Assembly (NCBI GenBank): GCA_037126765.1
Contig: JBBCBC010000019.1
Location: 29,658,222-29,722,221, forward strand
Direction of reading: 5' to 3'
DNA from: Stenogyne calaminthoides
Taxonomy: Eukaryota; Streptophyta; Magnoliopsida; Lamiales; Lamiaceae
DNA: 64,000 nucleotides
The notes beneath the pieces were generated by a model. That model did not search any database and had not been told where the DNA came from. It saw nothing but the letters and a program-made list of their open reading frames with translations. Below are positions 48,669-60,219 of this stretch, one piece after another. Every line of letters starts with the position of its first letter. The first letter of the stretch is position 1. The position numbers and the translations under genes were made by a program.

Positions 48669-49666
48669 TTGTTGGTGGCATAGGTGCTGCTATTTTAAAT
48701 TTTAAAACATTAAGAGGGAAAGTGTTGCATCTTTGAATTTGGGGTGGGTAAGAATATTGAAGTTGGAAAGTGTGTACTGTTTGTATCATTTCTTATAACA
48801 TGGTTAGGGTTGTAGAAGAATTAAATAATTTTGATTTGATTTGGTATTCGTATTTGAATATTCAAATGCAAATTCGATATATTTCAGTTTGAATTATAAG
48901 TATATTTTTTATTGAATTTGAACACCAACATAATTCTATTTGTTACTATATTTATTTTTAATTTAATAAATTCCTAATGATATCTGCTCACGGTTCCGGA
49001 ACCGGCGGTTCCAAAATTGCAGGAGGGGGAATCGAACCGAACCGAATAAAGGGCCAAAGCGGTTTTTTTTAGCCGTTTTTTTTTTTTTTTTTCTTTTTTT
49101 TTTTCATATATTTTTTTTGCTTTTTTTTGGATCTAAAATTTGAAGGAATGTATAGATAGATCGTGAAATTGGACATTGTTATTGTTAATATGAGGATTTA
49201 AATTGAAGATTACATTAATAATTGAACTATTATAAATTAGTAGCTATTACAAAGTAATTGAACTATTACAAAATAGTAATTCTAACTTAAAATAAGCTAG
49301 TAATCTATTATTACAAATTAATTGAACTATTACAAATTTACAAATTACAAAGTGAACTATATCGAATTAAGAATTACAATTACAACTTAAAATTTTAAAC
49401 TTTACAAAATAAATTTGGGGGAGGGGGATTTAAAGAATTTGACTTGAAATTTTAAATTTAAGAAATAAACTTAGAAATTCTAAGTTTGAAACTTAAAATT
49501 AAGTTTTTTTTCGTGTCCAAATAGGAATCAAAAGTTCAAAGTAGTTCTCTTCACCTCAAACTTACCTCGTTGATTTGGATCGATTCGATTCTTCATGCAT
49601 CACTTCCGGTGGTAGTTTCTTGAGCTATCTTGATCAACATTATCAATAAATTTTTGAACCTCTTTT

Positions 49667-52284
49667 TTATCTTACCCAATCATCAAGCAAAGATTGGTTT
49701 TCCACGTTTTCAACGGTCATATTCGATCTCGTTGCATTCAAAGTGTAGCCTCCCAAACTAAAAAAGCTTGTTCAACGGCAACGGTTGAGGCGGTAGATGC
49801 AAAAATTTATCTTGCTAGCATTGACAAGATTGGATAGATATTTTTCATCCCCGACCACCACTTTAAGATATTAAAAGTAGTATTTGTCTTCATCTTCATC
49901 AAAGCCTAACAAATGAAGAGGATAAATAATGATCAAGTTTAAGTAATAAGGGTTAAAGTAGACTTTGACGCTTTTTGAGAACGCCATCATAAAAAACCCG
50001 TTAATATATCTTCTTCTTGACTCATAGAAGAGCCACCACCAAAATTTTCTTCAAAACCCACTACCACTATATTCTCTAAATAAAGACATTAAAGTAACTT
50101 TTAATCCGATTACCAATCTCTTCCTGGATTACAGATATACATCATCTTCACCTATGACCATATGTCTATTATGAAATAAATAATTATAATACATATTTAA
50201 CATCATTATTAATCCATCCAATCTTACTTCGGGATCAAACACTTTAAAAACCAAGAATAGATCGGAATATTTGTAAAATATTTTTTCCATTTTTGCATCA
50301 TAGAAAAAGTAGCACCACTTAATAAAAAATTTGTAATATTTTCATTTAACACATGAGCAACTTTAATACAATAATCAAACGCTAAATTACACGTGGGATA
50401 ATAAACACCGGATAACACTTTTGTGGAATCATTAAAAATTCCCAAAATTTTACACAAAGAAGTGCATGAATCCCAATATTGAGGATATAAACGAATCTGG
50501 CCACAATTTTCTTGAGTAAAAAATGTACATAAAAAAGTCTTTTATAATCCATAGACTCCTTTTAACAATTTATACGTGGAATTCCAACGAGTTGACACAT
50601 CATCAAGAAAAATTTTTTTGGGATGCATATTGTATGTTCTACAAAAAACTTTTCATTTTTTCAACAATTTTGAATGTCTCGACATATAATAAATAGCCCG
50701 GATTTAATAGGACCAACTTGTTCTTTCAAAGCATCTAAACCTGGGGGTGGAGAAATAATGAAAATACTGGGTATCTCGCGCACTTACCGCATCAAAAAAT
50801 ATCGATTTTATCGAAATTTTCAGATTATCTTAATCGAATTTCTTTCGATGCGGACCGCATCCGAAAATTTTTTATGACGACAACGATATAAAAATATAGA
50901 AAATTTTGGTATACCTAAATATTTTCGGATATCTTAAAAAAAATTTCGATATCTGGGAAAAATATACCCAGAGATCTTAAGAAAAATTTTGCATAATCGA
51001 AAAATATTTCAAGATACCTTAGATATATTGAAATTTCGATGACGTATCGGTATGTAATATCGGCATACCTAAAAATTCGATATCTGCGAATTTCGGCATT
51101 TACAACGGTATGAAATTTTTTCATTGTCGAAAATTTCGGACGATAACTGATATGATTTGAAAAATTTTCTGTATATCAGACCTTCCACCCCATCTAAACC
51201 ATCTTGAACACATAAATTTAAAATATGACACATACATCTAACATGAAAAATATTTCCACCAAGATATGGTTGACAAATATTTGTAAGATCTTCAATAAGA
51301 AATTATTTGCACCGGCATTTTCAAAACTAATAGAAAATATTTTTTTTAGTAAAGAGCACACTCATTTAAAATATCATGCAATTTATCTCTAATATTAACG
51401 ACATTGTGTTCCGTGATCAAAAATCTCTATAAGCAATCAATCTTTTTTATTAAGAGTCCACGAATCATCAATCTAAGTGCATGTAACTCCTATATAACTA
51501 TGCTTTTGAAAATTATCACTCCAAATATCCGCACATATACAAACTTTAACATTTAAATCGGTAAATAGATTAATCAAAGCATATTTATACTCATAAACAA
51601 CTTTAGCAACATCACGAGTAGTAGTATGACGTGAAACTTTTTTTTTTCACAGGTTGAAGACCAAGGTTAACAAAATCATTCAAAAAAGGGATTATCGGCA
51701 AATTGAAAAATAAGGTGTTGTGTGCACACAAATTTAGCTAACAATTTTCTATATTTCATTTGATCAAATGTAAATAGAGAAGTGGGGGTTACTTACCTCG
51801 CCTTTGAACTCCACCACCGCCACCGGTTGACGTAAATCCACGGTTGTGTGCTTGGTTTGAACTAATTCCAACTCTATCCCATGAATTTTTTTTCAAATGC
51901 TTCTAATGTCCCATATCCCCCTCCTTTGACAAAAGAATATATTTTCTCACAATAGTTGCAATGAACTTTAATAATACCATCCTCGTTGATCACTTTATTA
52001 AAGTGACGTGCAAAAATATCCGACTTAAGTTGAGCTCGACTTGGAGTTGGGGTTGGAGTTGGCTCGGCATTGGAGTCGGTTGGGTGGTTTTGACTTTCTT
52101 GAGTAGGACTTCGTGAACCTTGTGGTATAGCATCATCTTCAAGATGATTCTCATAACCGGGACCAAGTGTGGCCTCAATATCATCTAAACTCCACTCGAT
52201 CGGTGCCGGTGGTTGTGGAAGACGAACGGAAGAGGTGGAAGAAGCTTTGCCTTTACCCTTACCCTTGCTTTGATGGCTTGCCAT
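49667..52284 (-). pseudogene. hAT transposase, BED-finger type (disrupted)
   Basis: From ATG at 52284 an intact 136-residue frame begins with a lysine-rich tail, then a BED zinc finger: KVHCNYCEKIYSF..GGGYGTLE; the frame shifts where the HxxxH half should be. Downstream, in several frames, are the transposase core (about 51580-51230: DIWSDN, IGVTCTWIDDSWTLN, VRCMCHILNLCVQD), RWNSTYKLL (about 50590), a readable stretch at 50224-50457 (VLSGVYYPT..MQKWKKYF), and the hATC dimerisation domain at 49690-49880 (WWSGMKNIYP, then TVAVEQAFSLGG). It ends with DDWVR and a stop at 49667. Frameshifts and stops and a 450-bp insertion inactivate it. Confidence 0.9.
50742..51192. mobile_element. MITE inside the hAT transposase gene
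   Basis: 450 bases starting 'tgggggtgga' and ending 'tccacccca' (inverted repeats), flanked on both sides by 'tctaaacc' (50734-50741 and 51193-51200), an 8-bp duplication as made by hAT transposases. The interior is AT-rich with many 'tcgaaatttt' and 'cgatat' phrases that can pair. The transposase reading continues on both sides, showing that it was interrupted. Confidence 0.85.
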
Positions 52285-52295
52285 AATATGTATGT

Positions 52296-52650
52296 AAGTG
52301 TATATGTAAATAATATATGTATGTAAGTGTAGTGTAATATACTAATGTCAATGTGTATGTAAGTGTAGTGTAATATACTAATATGTAGTATAGTACTATA
52401 GTAGTATACTAGTATAGTGTAATATATAGTGTATATAATATATAGTGTAGTATAAATATAATATGTAGTGTAGTATGATATATAGTTTAGTGATGTAATA
52501 TGTAAGTAATGTAAATAATATGTAAATAATAAACTTTGAGAATTGAGTGAGAGTTGAGACTTGAGAGAGAGATGAGAAGAAAGTAATGAGTTGAATAACT
52601 TTGGTATGAATTTTGGAGTGAAATGAGGTGGTATTTATAGATGAAATCTT
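52296..52650. other. AT-rich 5' region of the hAT transposase gene
   Basis: A long stretch of 'tatagtgtaatata' and 'tatgtaagtgtag' variants, low complexity. It lies between the transposase ATG and the right terminal region, so it would be the promoter and leader of the transposase. No clear TATA can be picked from so many. Confidence 0.5.
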
Positions 52651-52965
52651 GAAAAAAAAAAAAAAAAAAAACCGGCCGGTTTGAACTGGAACCGGCGGTT
52701 CCACGGTTCGAACCGGCGGTTCCTGTAACGGCTCTTTGATCTCAGCCGTTGGATCTCAACGACTCTTTAATCTGGGCCGTTGGATCTCAACAGCTATAAT
52801 TTTCAAATTTGAAAGCGGTTCCGGTTCGAACCCATGGTTCCTCGATTCTCGAATCGGTTTACGTTTAGTTCGTTTTGTTAGAACCGAACCGAACCGTGAG
52901 ATTTTCTTATTTTTGTTTGGTTCGGAACGAACCATGGAACCGTGGTTCCGGTTCGGTTTGAGCAT

Positions 52966-53530
52966 GCTTATCTATCATTAATTTAACGAATAATAAATTT
53001 TATACATCATTAATTACAGTTTATTTGAATAATTAATATAATATGTATTATTTTTAAAAAATCATATATAATTTTTAAAAGACGCATTAGGCCAAGAATT
53101 TAAAATCAAAGTAGTAGTCCAGACGAATGGCATGATTCAATTTTCATTTTAACAAGAGCGAGATTTGTGACATTTTCCCATTCTAATAATTCAAGTACTC
53201 CACTTTTTTAGATACTTTTAAAATTTGAGTATCATGTCTCATATAAATTCTTGTGTACATATTATTTTATGCTTGTTTAAATTATTATTTTAACTTCAAA
53301 ATTAATGTCTGAATTTAACAGAACTAAGTTAAGATGCAATGAATCTTAATCAAGGCAAATATTAAACAAGTTTAAGTAAATTGACTTTTATTTTTCTCAT
53401 TTTTACCTCTTATTTAAATGAAAATTGTATCAAAACTTCACATTTATCAAATATAATATATACTCCGATCTAAATTTACGTAAATTTTTTATCAAGTCAG
53501 ACTTTATAATAACGATCTCAACATTTCTTA
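52966..53530. other. AT-rich spacer
   Basis: I see no gene, repeat family or RNA signal here. Confidence 0.5.
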
Positions 53531-53971
53531 GGCTGTGTTTGTTTTAAGCCATGGAGGTCCGGATGAGGGGATGGGTCTCCTCCGTCCCGGCCACTTTTCG
53601 AATTTGCACATCCAATCCTCCGTATAAATACATTCACCTCTATTATACACCTACACTCTAAAACTATCACATAACTACTTTTCTTACACCAATTTATTCT
53701 TTTTCATACTTTTTTTACAACAATTCATTATCTCTCATACTTTTTTTTATATTTTTCTTTCATTTAATCATTAACTCACTAACTAACAGTAATAAAATAA
53801 TACATCATCATCATTAAAAAAAATAAATTGATTTGACATAAAATTATATCCACTCCCACCACATTTAACCCAAAACAAACAAAAAATATTATTCACGGAA
53901 TTTCCCATTCACTTTCTTTTTCCATTCCGATTTACACTCCATTCATCTCAAGCAAAAAACAAAACGTGACC
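53531..53971. mobile_element. Tourist/PIF-Harbinger-like MITE
   Basis: Starts 'ggctgtgtttgtttt'; ends (reversed) 'ggtcacgttttgttt'; flanked by the 3-base target duplication TTA (53528-53530 and 53972-53974). 441 bases, non-coding. GGCTGTGTTTG ends with TTA are usual for this group in plants. Confidence 0.75.
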
Positions 53972-53974
53972 TTA

Positions 53975-54493
53975 GTGATTTAGTTAATTTAGATATCAAC
54001 ACCAAGGGACAAATTTGTGATGATATTGATTAGTGAATTTAACTATTAGCAGTACATGTACATTTTGTGATAAGTCAAACTACGCTTCTCAACTCACAAG
54101 GATAGTCGTGACACTTTAAGCCACACCGCATACTAATGGCTATCCACATTCCATACTCTTTAAAGAAAAATTATAAACAATTTATTCAAGATTTACCCAA
54201 TTTACTAAATACTTATTTTGACTGACCAATAAATTCATTCAGTTGACCCGAAAATTTCAGTTATTGTGATTTCTTTTTAATTGTAATGATGAATTCTTTC
54301 ATGGATTTGTAATAGTAAGTTTTAACCAATTAATATTTAATAATAATTTAAACATAAAATTTGTTCTTAATATGAAATTGATATAATTACGTTTATAAAC
54401 TAATATTATTGCTCTTATAAATTAATATTAATAATATTTAATATTATGATATTAATTTATAAATATAGTTGTATCAGTCGATAAATATAATAT
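53975..54493. other. AT-rich spacer
   Basis: No feature found. The part at 54320-54480 is built of short AT phrases. Confidence 0.45.
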
Positions 54494-54495
54494 TA

Positions 54496-55072
54496 CTCCC
54501 TCCGTTTTGCAATAAGTGTCCTTTTAGTTTTTTTTTTGACAAAAACTTGTATAGACCTGGTTCATGCTATGAACTCGGTTATTTAAGTATCACTGTTACA
54601 TACAAAAACTCTCAATGTTATTAACAGTATAAAAACTATCATTGTTATGAATAAAAACAATCACTGTTTAGAAAATGCTTTATACTTTTAAACAATGTAA
54701 GTTTTTGTGGATAACAGTGATAGTTTTTACACATAACAGTGATATAGTTCATGTGTGAACTTGGTTCACATGAGTGTTACTCTTTTTTTTTTTTTTGAGA
54801 AATTATGGACATATATTGACAAATTTATCTTTGTTTTTTCTTCTTCGAATGTACCTACCTTTGTTTAATGAATGCTCTTTTTATTAGTTTTCATAATTTT
54901 TGTTTACCATAAAAGATTTTTTTTACACATCTCAATAATTATGAGTATTTTTTAAATTTAAAACAAGGATAAATTTGAGAGAAATATTATAAAATAAGGT
55001 TAAAAGGGCATTAAATATTGAACAAATAAAAAAAACTAAAAGTACACTTATTATAAAATTAAAAAAATATTA
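54496..55072. mobile_element. Stowaway-like element carrying a second MITE
   Basis: Left end 'ctccctccgttttgcaataagtgtc' region at 54496 after TA. Its reverse complement recurs at 55027-55059 ('aaaaactaaaag' then 'acacttat'), but the last bases 'cggagggag' are lost. A nested element occupies about 54541-54782. Confidence 0.7.
54541..54782. mobile_element. Nested foldback MITE
   Basis: The two halves are inverted copies: 'cctggttcat..tgaac' and 'atcactgtta' on the left, 'taacagtgat' and 'gttca..tgaacttggttca' on the right. Inside, 'atcactgttatg' and 'aaaaact' phrases alternate about five times. T runs flank both sides (about 54528 and 54783), so insertion into a poly-T part is likely. Confidence 0.7.
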
Positions 55073-55421
55073 ATTTATAAATATAATTGTATAAATTTCA
55101 TACTATCAACGAATTTTATGGGAGATAAAATACATGATTCCTTTGTATAGAATTTGAAAAATATCAAGTGGGAATAACTTTTCTTTTTCTTTTTCCTTTT
55201 TCTTTTTATCTCTTTTCTCTATCGCCCCTTTTAAAATTCCCAATTCCCATAAATAATATTTTCCTGTGTATGAGAAGAGTCATTTTCAGTCTCATCTCAT
55301 TCTCAACTCCATCTATCTGCCAACGAAAAAGCGGACGCTCTTTCTCTTCACCCCCAATTCTTCTCCTTTTCAGATTCTTCTCAAAATCTCCTTCGATCTG
55401 CTCCGATTAATCCTCCCTACC

Positions 55422-57736
55422 ATGGTAACGATTTTCTTCATTCTGATTTTACTTTGATGTATTCTTTGTTTGTTGTTCAATTGTCGTGTTGCGAGGACAA
55501 TCTCAACCACTTTATCGGTGTTTGATTTGAGATTTTTAAGGACTTGGAATTGAAGTTGAGAGCTATAATTCTGCTGGCAGCTCAGTTTAATCTGTTTTTA
55601 CTTTATATTTTTGCTCTGATTTTTATTAGATCTGATTTTTTTTGTTTCTTATCATACGATTTTGAATTTTGCATTGGTTAGAGTTTTTCTGGGTCGATCT
55701 TGGATTGGCTTATGGTTGATGCTTTTCTTCAGGATGCTATTTAAAATAATGTTTTTAACCATTTTTTTGGCTAATTTAATTTGATTTAGCTGATTAAGTA
55801 CTGGATGGTCAATAATAGAGATATAAATTCAGGTCCCGAATGATTGATGCTATGTTTTTTTTTTTTTTTAAAATTAGGTTGGTTGTTGTGATAGACCACT
55901 TGTGCCAAATTCCCAGACTTATATTATCTATTTCTATTGTTTTTTCATTTGCAAAATAACAAACTCAAGACTTTTTCCCATAGGCATTGCATTGATCTAG
56001 TATAGACAGGTTTACCTAAACCTTCTTATGATTGTATTGAGTGAGCTCTACAGGTTCATCTGGATTCTCTCAGATCCTATGTGGGATGCACTTGAATTAG
56101 GCCTTTTTTTACCTTTGTATCTCCGATCATCTAACTCTAAGCAACAATTTTGAGTGCAGTACTGAGATTTTTAAAATTTTCAGTGGTGCATGCTAACATT
56201 ATTGACTTTGACATGCTTTTTCTTTGCCAATTTAAATGATTCTTGTAACTTCTACTCATACTGGCATCAATTTTAGTGTCATCGTGATTGAACAATTGAA
56301 TGTATGAAATTAGCCTATGAGTTCTTTGATTCTCTATTTGTGCAATTTCAATTAACATATCATCAAGTTTCTGAGGCTTTTCACCTGGCAATTGACAACC
56401 GTCTTCTCCCTACTTGATAGCCTTTTCTTTCTGTGGTGCATAGTTCTGTTCTTGCAATGATAATATCTGGGATGATCTCTCTGTCTATTGAGTCATGCTT
56501 GATTTCTCTTTCAAATAATTTGAATCTTTTTACTCATGACTTTTTGAAACTTTGCCTCATTTCTTCCATTCCATGGTGTTTACAAAATTACAAATGTTTG
56601 ATTATTGCCTTGTTTGCAAAGGGTGCAGCTTTGTAGATTGGTGTACACATATACTGAAATTAAATTCCTAAATGAGTACTACTTAGCATTTTTAAGATGG
56701 TTTGTACCTTTTCCGTAGAATTAGAAAACAAAATATTATAGAAAAATTGACATTTATTGATTAACTTTTGAAAATAAAGCCACACAAGTGTATTTATAGG
56801 ACTTTAAATTTATTTCATTTTGGTCCCATAACTTTTGCGTTGTCGGCCAAGGTCCCATAAAATTGACGTTTTTCAATTTAATTCAATAAGTCCTTAATTG
56901 GTCTGATTTTGGTGCCAAAGTCGCTGGAACTTGAAGTACGACGTTGTTTTGGGGCACGCGAGGTGTAAAATTGGTCTCATGACTTTGTCTTATCTGCAAA
57001 AAAGTTCCAAATTGACAGACATCCATATCAACACTTCAACATATAACCTCATCCTTACAATATTTACCAACAGACCAAGAACCAACATGTTTTTGTCACC
57101 TAAGTCCCTCATCATTATTAATCCACACAATATTTTAATTTCCAAATAGCTTTCCCACAGGAAATTTCAAAGCATGAGGGTTCCATTCTCTGAATTCCAA
57201 TGCTCATTTATATGTTCTAACTTGTGTTGTGTATAGGCTAATTCAGCATCTGGGATGGCAGTGCACGATGAGTGCAAACTGAAGTTCATGGAATTGAAAA
57301 CAAAGCGAACACACCGCTTCATAATCTTCAAGATTGAGGAGAAACAAATAATCGTGGAAAAGCTCGGAGAACCAACCCTAACTTATGATGACTTCACTGC
57401 AGGCCTTCCTGCCGAGGAGTGCAGATATGCAGTTTATGACTTTGACTATTTCACCGAAGAGAACGTCCCAAAGAGCAGAATTTTCTTCATTGCATGGTAA
57501 CTCACTCTCTTGCTAAATATAATGAATGTAAATCTCTGTTCTTTCTCTCTATTCTGACTGTCTGTGCCTTTTATGCCATTATAAGGTGCCCAGACACCGC
57601 AAAAGTGAGGAGCAAAATGATCTACGCGAGCTCAAAGGACAGGTTCAAGAGGGAATTAGATGGAATTCAGGTCGAGCTTCAGGCTACCGACCCAACTGAG
57701 ATGGGTCTTGATGTGTTCAAAAGCCGTGTAAACTAA
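55422..57736 (+). CDS. ADF: Actin-depolymerizing factor (ADF/cofilin), copy b
   Basis: Three exons: 55422-55424 (ATG), 57237-57496, 57586-57736; introns of 1812 and 89 bases. The exon sizes and phases are identical to copy a at 45994, and 130 of 137 residues agree; the seven differences are D/E, G/E, A/T, Q/L, S/A, V/I and A/V. Copy b has the more usual EEKQ, but shares the two-residue gap and the CPDTA variant, so these arose before the duplication. The actin-binding helix is unchanged. Leader and 3' region are also shared, so the whole transcription unit was duplicated. The first intron carries an insert at about 56705-57170 not seen in copy a. A TATA-like 'cataaataat' is at 55249. Confidence 0.95.
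56705..57170. other. Insertion in first intron of ADF-b
   Basis: About 460 bases with phrases 'ggtcccataacttttg' and 'ggtcccataaaattg', not matching the intron of ADF-a. It may be a fragment of a transposon; I do not recognise the family and see no terminal repeats. Confidence 0.4.
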
Positions 57737-58732
57737 TGCCTGCTGTGAAGTACTTCATGATATAAAGCTATTGCTTTACTCTAGAAAAAAATAGTTTGTG
57801 GAAACTATGGTGCCGCTGAGTAAGCTTTATCATATCTTTATCTAGAACAAACTACTGTGATTTTGATCCTTTTATTTTCTGTCTGGTGTGGGATTTATGT
57901 TCTGAAATGCGTGGGGTGGATGATAGCCATCATTGGATTGGTTTCTGCATTTGATAAATGTATTCTTCGGTTCTATTCTAATTCGAAATTCTTGTATTTC
58001 TATTTTGATTTTGGTGCGCTGTGGTTGCTGCAATTGTGACAGAATCGGCGATGCTCGTTGACACTATTTTCTTCGATGTTGGTTTTTAGTTTTTCATTGA
58101 TTTGAATTTGGTATGAGCTTTTATAATTTAACAGAATGATTGTTGGGTGAAAGTTGCAGAATGATGGAGAGGAAATGAATATTGGAAGGGAGGGAGTGCA
58201 TCAAAATGAGACCGTGTAACTTAGGTTGGGTTTGTTTTGGGATTTAAGTGTGCGGAACAAGTTAAGGTTTTATAATTTAGGGATTTAAAATCCTTGATGA
58301 ATAATAAATGTATGTGTTTGTTTTGGGATTTGAGTAGGGTGAGATTTTAACTTTATGTCAAATTAATGCTTAATAATGATTGATATTGTATTATTATATT
58401 ATATTAAAAAGAGTAATAAAGTGTATAAAGTATAATATATTGAGAAGAATAATAATAGATTTTATAGATATTTGTAGGTGTGGATGGAATGTACGATTTA
58501 AAAATCAGACTTTAAATTTTAAACTCATATAAGGCGGAAAGCTTAAAGTTTTAGGTCCATATGCGTGAATTCCAAAATAAATCGCAGCCTTATTGTATAC
58601 AAAATAACTCGCCTAAATATAGTTTTATATATAACTGTAGCAGCGAAAAGCCGAAAAGGACTACGAGCCTATGAGACATTTAATATTATATGTACAATTG
58701 TTCTTATTTTTCAATAAGAAATTGTAACATCA
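57737..58732. other. ADF-b 3' region and AT-rich spacer
   Basis: 57737-57970 is the 3' untranslated region shared with copy a. At 58218-58330 'ttaggttgggtttgttttggg' type text (58220) and a second 'gtttgttttgggatttgag' (58316) resemble the end of a Tourist-like MITE, but no matching right end is found. Confidence 0.5.
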
Positions 58733-58734
58733 TA

Positions 58735-59005
58735 CTCCCTCCGTCCCAATCATAATGGTAAAGTACCTCATATTTTCGTCTTAATTATAATAGTAAAATT
58801 ATTTACACACTTTATTACTTTATCACATAAAATATTAATAAATAACACTTTCTACCCTCAATTACTCATCACTTTATCACTTTATCACTTTATCAATAAA
58901 ATACTAATAAATAACTCTTCCTACCCCACCACATTATCACTTTATCATTATTCCACTAAATCCTTATGAACAGTAAAAATGTCATTATGATTGGGACGGA
59001 GGGAG
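58735..59005. mobile_element. Stowaway-like MITE, copy 1
   Basis: Perfect ends: 'ctccctccgtcccaatcata' and its exact reverse complement at 58986-59005; TA duplications on both sides. 271 bases, non-coding. Internal 'actttatca' repeats. The same family lies inverted at 59956. Confidence 0.92.
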
Positions 59006-59013
59006 TACCATAT

Positions 59014-59245
59014 TACTCCCTCCGTCCTATTTTTGATTATCCGGTAATTATAGACACGAAAATTAAGAAAAAGTATGAGATAATAGTATTAAATGGTGTA
59101 AAGTGGGTTTGGTGAAGGGAAATAATAGTATTAAATGGTGTAAAATGGGTTTGGTGAAGAGAAATAATAGTATTAAATAATATTGAAAGTAGTATTATTT
59201 CTTTATCATATTGAAAGTGGACAATCAAAATTAAAACATGAGTAG
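59014..59245. mobile_element. Second Stowaway-like element, right end decayed
   Basis: Left end 'tactccctccgtcctattttt' region at 59014. 'ttttgattatcc' near the left pairs with 'ggacaatcaaaa' at 59219. The last bases of the right end are not recognisable. It contains a 42-base tandem repeat. Confidence 0.55.
59081..59190. repeat. 42-bp tandem repeat, 2.6 units
   Basis: 'taatagtattaaat' starts at 59081, 59123 and 59165, 42 bases apart. On the minus strand it makes a repeated 14-residue open frame, which is not evidence for a gene. Confidence 0.85.
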
Positions 59246-59662
59246 GTCTACTGTAGAAATTTATATATATACAAATCAATCAATTTAGAAAGAATCAGCG
59301 GGTCAGGTGGTCAAAAAGGGATCAAAGCAAGTCAAACATGAGTTGAGTAAAGTGAAATTGAATCTCAATTATGATTCCTATGTATACAAATTTGTAACCT
59401 AGACTTTGTCTTAGAACAAAGGGAGTAAGATTTTTGTATACTAATAATAGGATACTAAATCCGTCTCTACCTTTCAGATAATTTCAGATAACGTAAAGTT
59501 TAATATAAATTTTTACTATTTTATTTAATATTTATGTCATATACCTTTCAAAAAAAAAATGTTTATGTCGTATATGTATGGAAATCATAACAATATAAAA
59601 TTATATACCCCATAGACATCTATCGCAATTATTATTTATTATACGAACCTTTTCTTTTATAA

Positions 59663-59812
59663 ATGAGACACTCTTGCATGAAACCGTCTCTTGGTGAGAT
59701 GAAATATAATTTGGTATTGACCCTTTAACACTTTGGGAGAGATGAATATTAATTATGCTAAATTGTATTTCTTCTCATTAATGAGACCGTCTCATACAAA
59801 TTTTTGTCTTTA
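59663..59812. mobile_element. Small MITE with 'gagacggtctca'-type ends, copy 2
   Basis: Left 'gagac..ttgcatgaaaccgtctc', right 'gagaccgtctcatacaa'. Same family as 48530-48668: both have an internal 'ttaa.actttg'. About 150 bases. Confidence 0.5.
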
Positions 59813-59955
59813 TAAATTCATGCCCACGTCTTTCAAAAAAAGAGAAAAAAATTCATACTTGCGTGTATTAAAAAAGAGTAATATACTAATATTCATATGA
59901 CTCACGTTTATATATGAACTCTATTATTATATATAAAAATTATTCTTATTATATA

Positions 59956-60219
59956 CTCCTTCCGTCCCAATCATAATGACATTTTTACTGTTCATAAGGA
60001 TTTAGTGGAATAGTGATAAAGTGATAAAGTGGTGGGATAAGAAGAGTTATTTATTAGTATTTTATATGATAAAGTGATGAGTAATTGGAGGTAAAAAATG
60101 TTGTTTATTAATATTTTATGTGACAAAGTGATAAAGTAATAAAGTGTGTAAGTAACTTTACTATTATGATTGAGACGAAAATATGAGGTACTTTACCATT
60201 ATGATTGAGACGGAGGGAG
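59956..60219. mobile_element. Stowaway-like MITE, copy 2 (inverted)
   Basis: 264 bases, TA at both sides, ends 'ctccttccgtcccaatcata' and 'tatgattgagacggagggag' (written in the + strand). It is the reverse complement of copy 1: 'gtacctcatattttcgtct' at 58773 is matched by 'gacgaaaatatgaggtac' at 60174. Confidence 0.92.

Larger units (their letters stand above)
48985..52965 (-). mobile_element. hAT transposon (about 4 kb, decayed)
   Basis: Ends are inverted repeats of about 28 bases: left 'tgctcacggttccggaacc', right (reversed) 'tgctcaaaccgaaccggaacc'. Subterminal regions at both ends are rich in 'ggttcc/ggaacc' motifs, typical of hAT elements, and T/A runs. A transposase gene on the minus strand spans 49667-52284. 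Another MITE is inserted at 50742-51192. An 8-bp target duplication is not obvious. Confidence 0.85.

Noticed and set aside
51990..52184. 64-residue minus-strand frame
   Set aside because: It is a shifted-frame shadow of the hAT transposase N terminus.
52736..52981. Open frames on both strands at the right end of the hAT element
   Set aside because: They are translations of the 'ggttcc/ggaacc' subterminal repeats.
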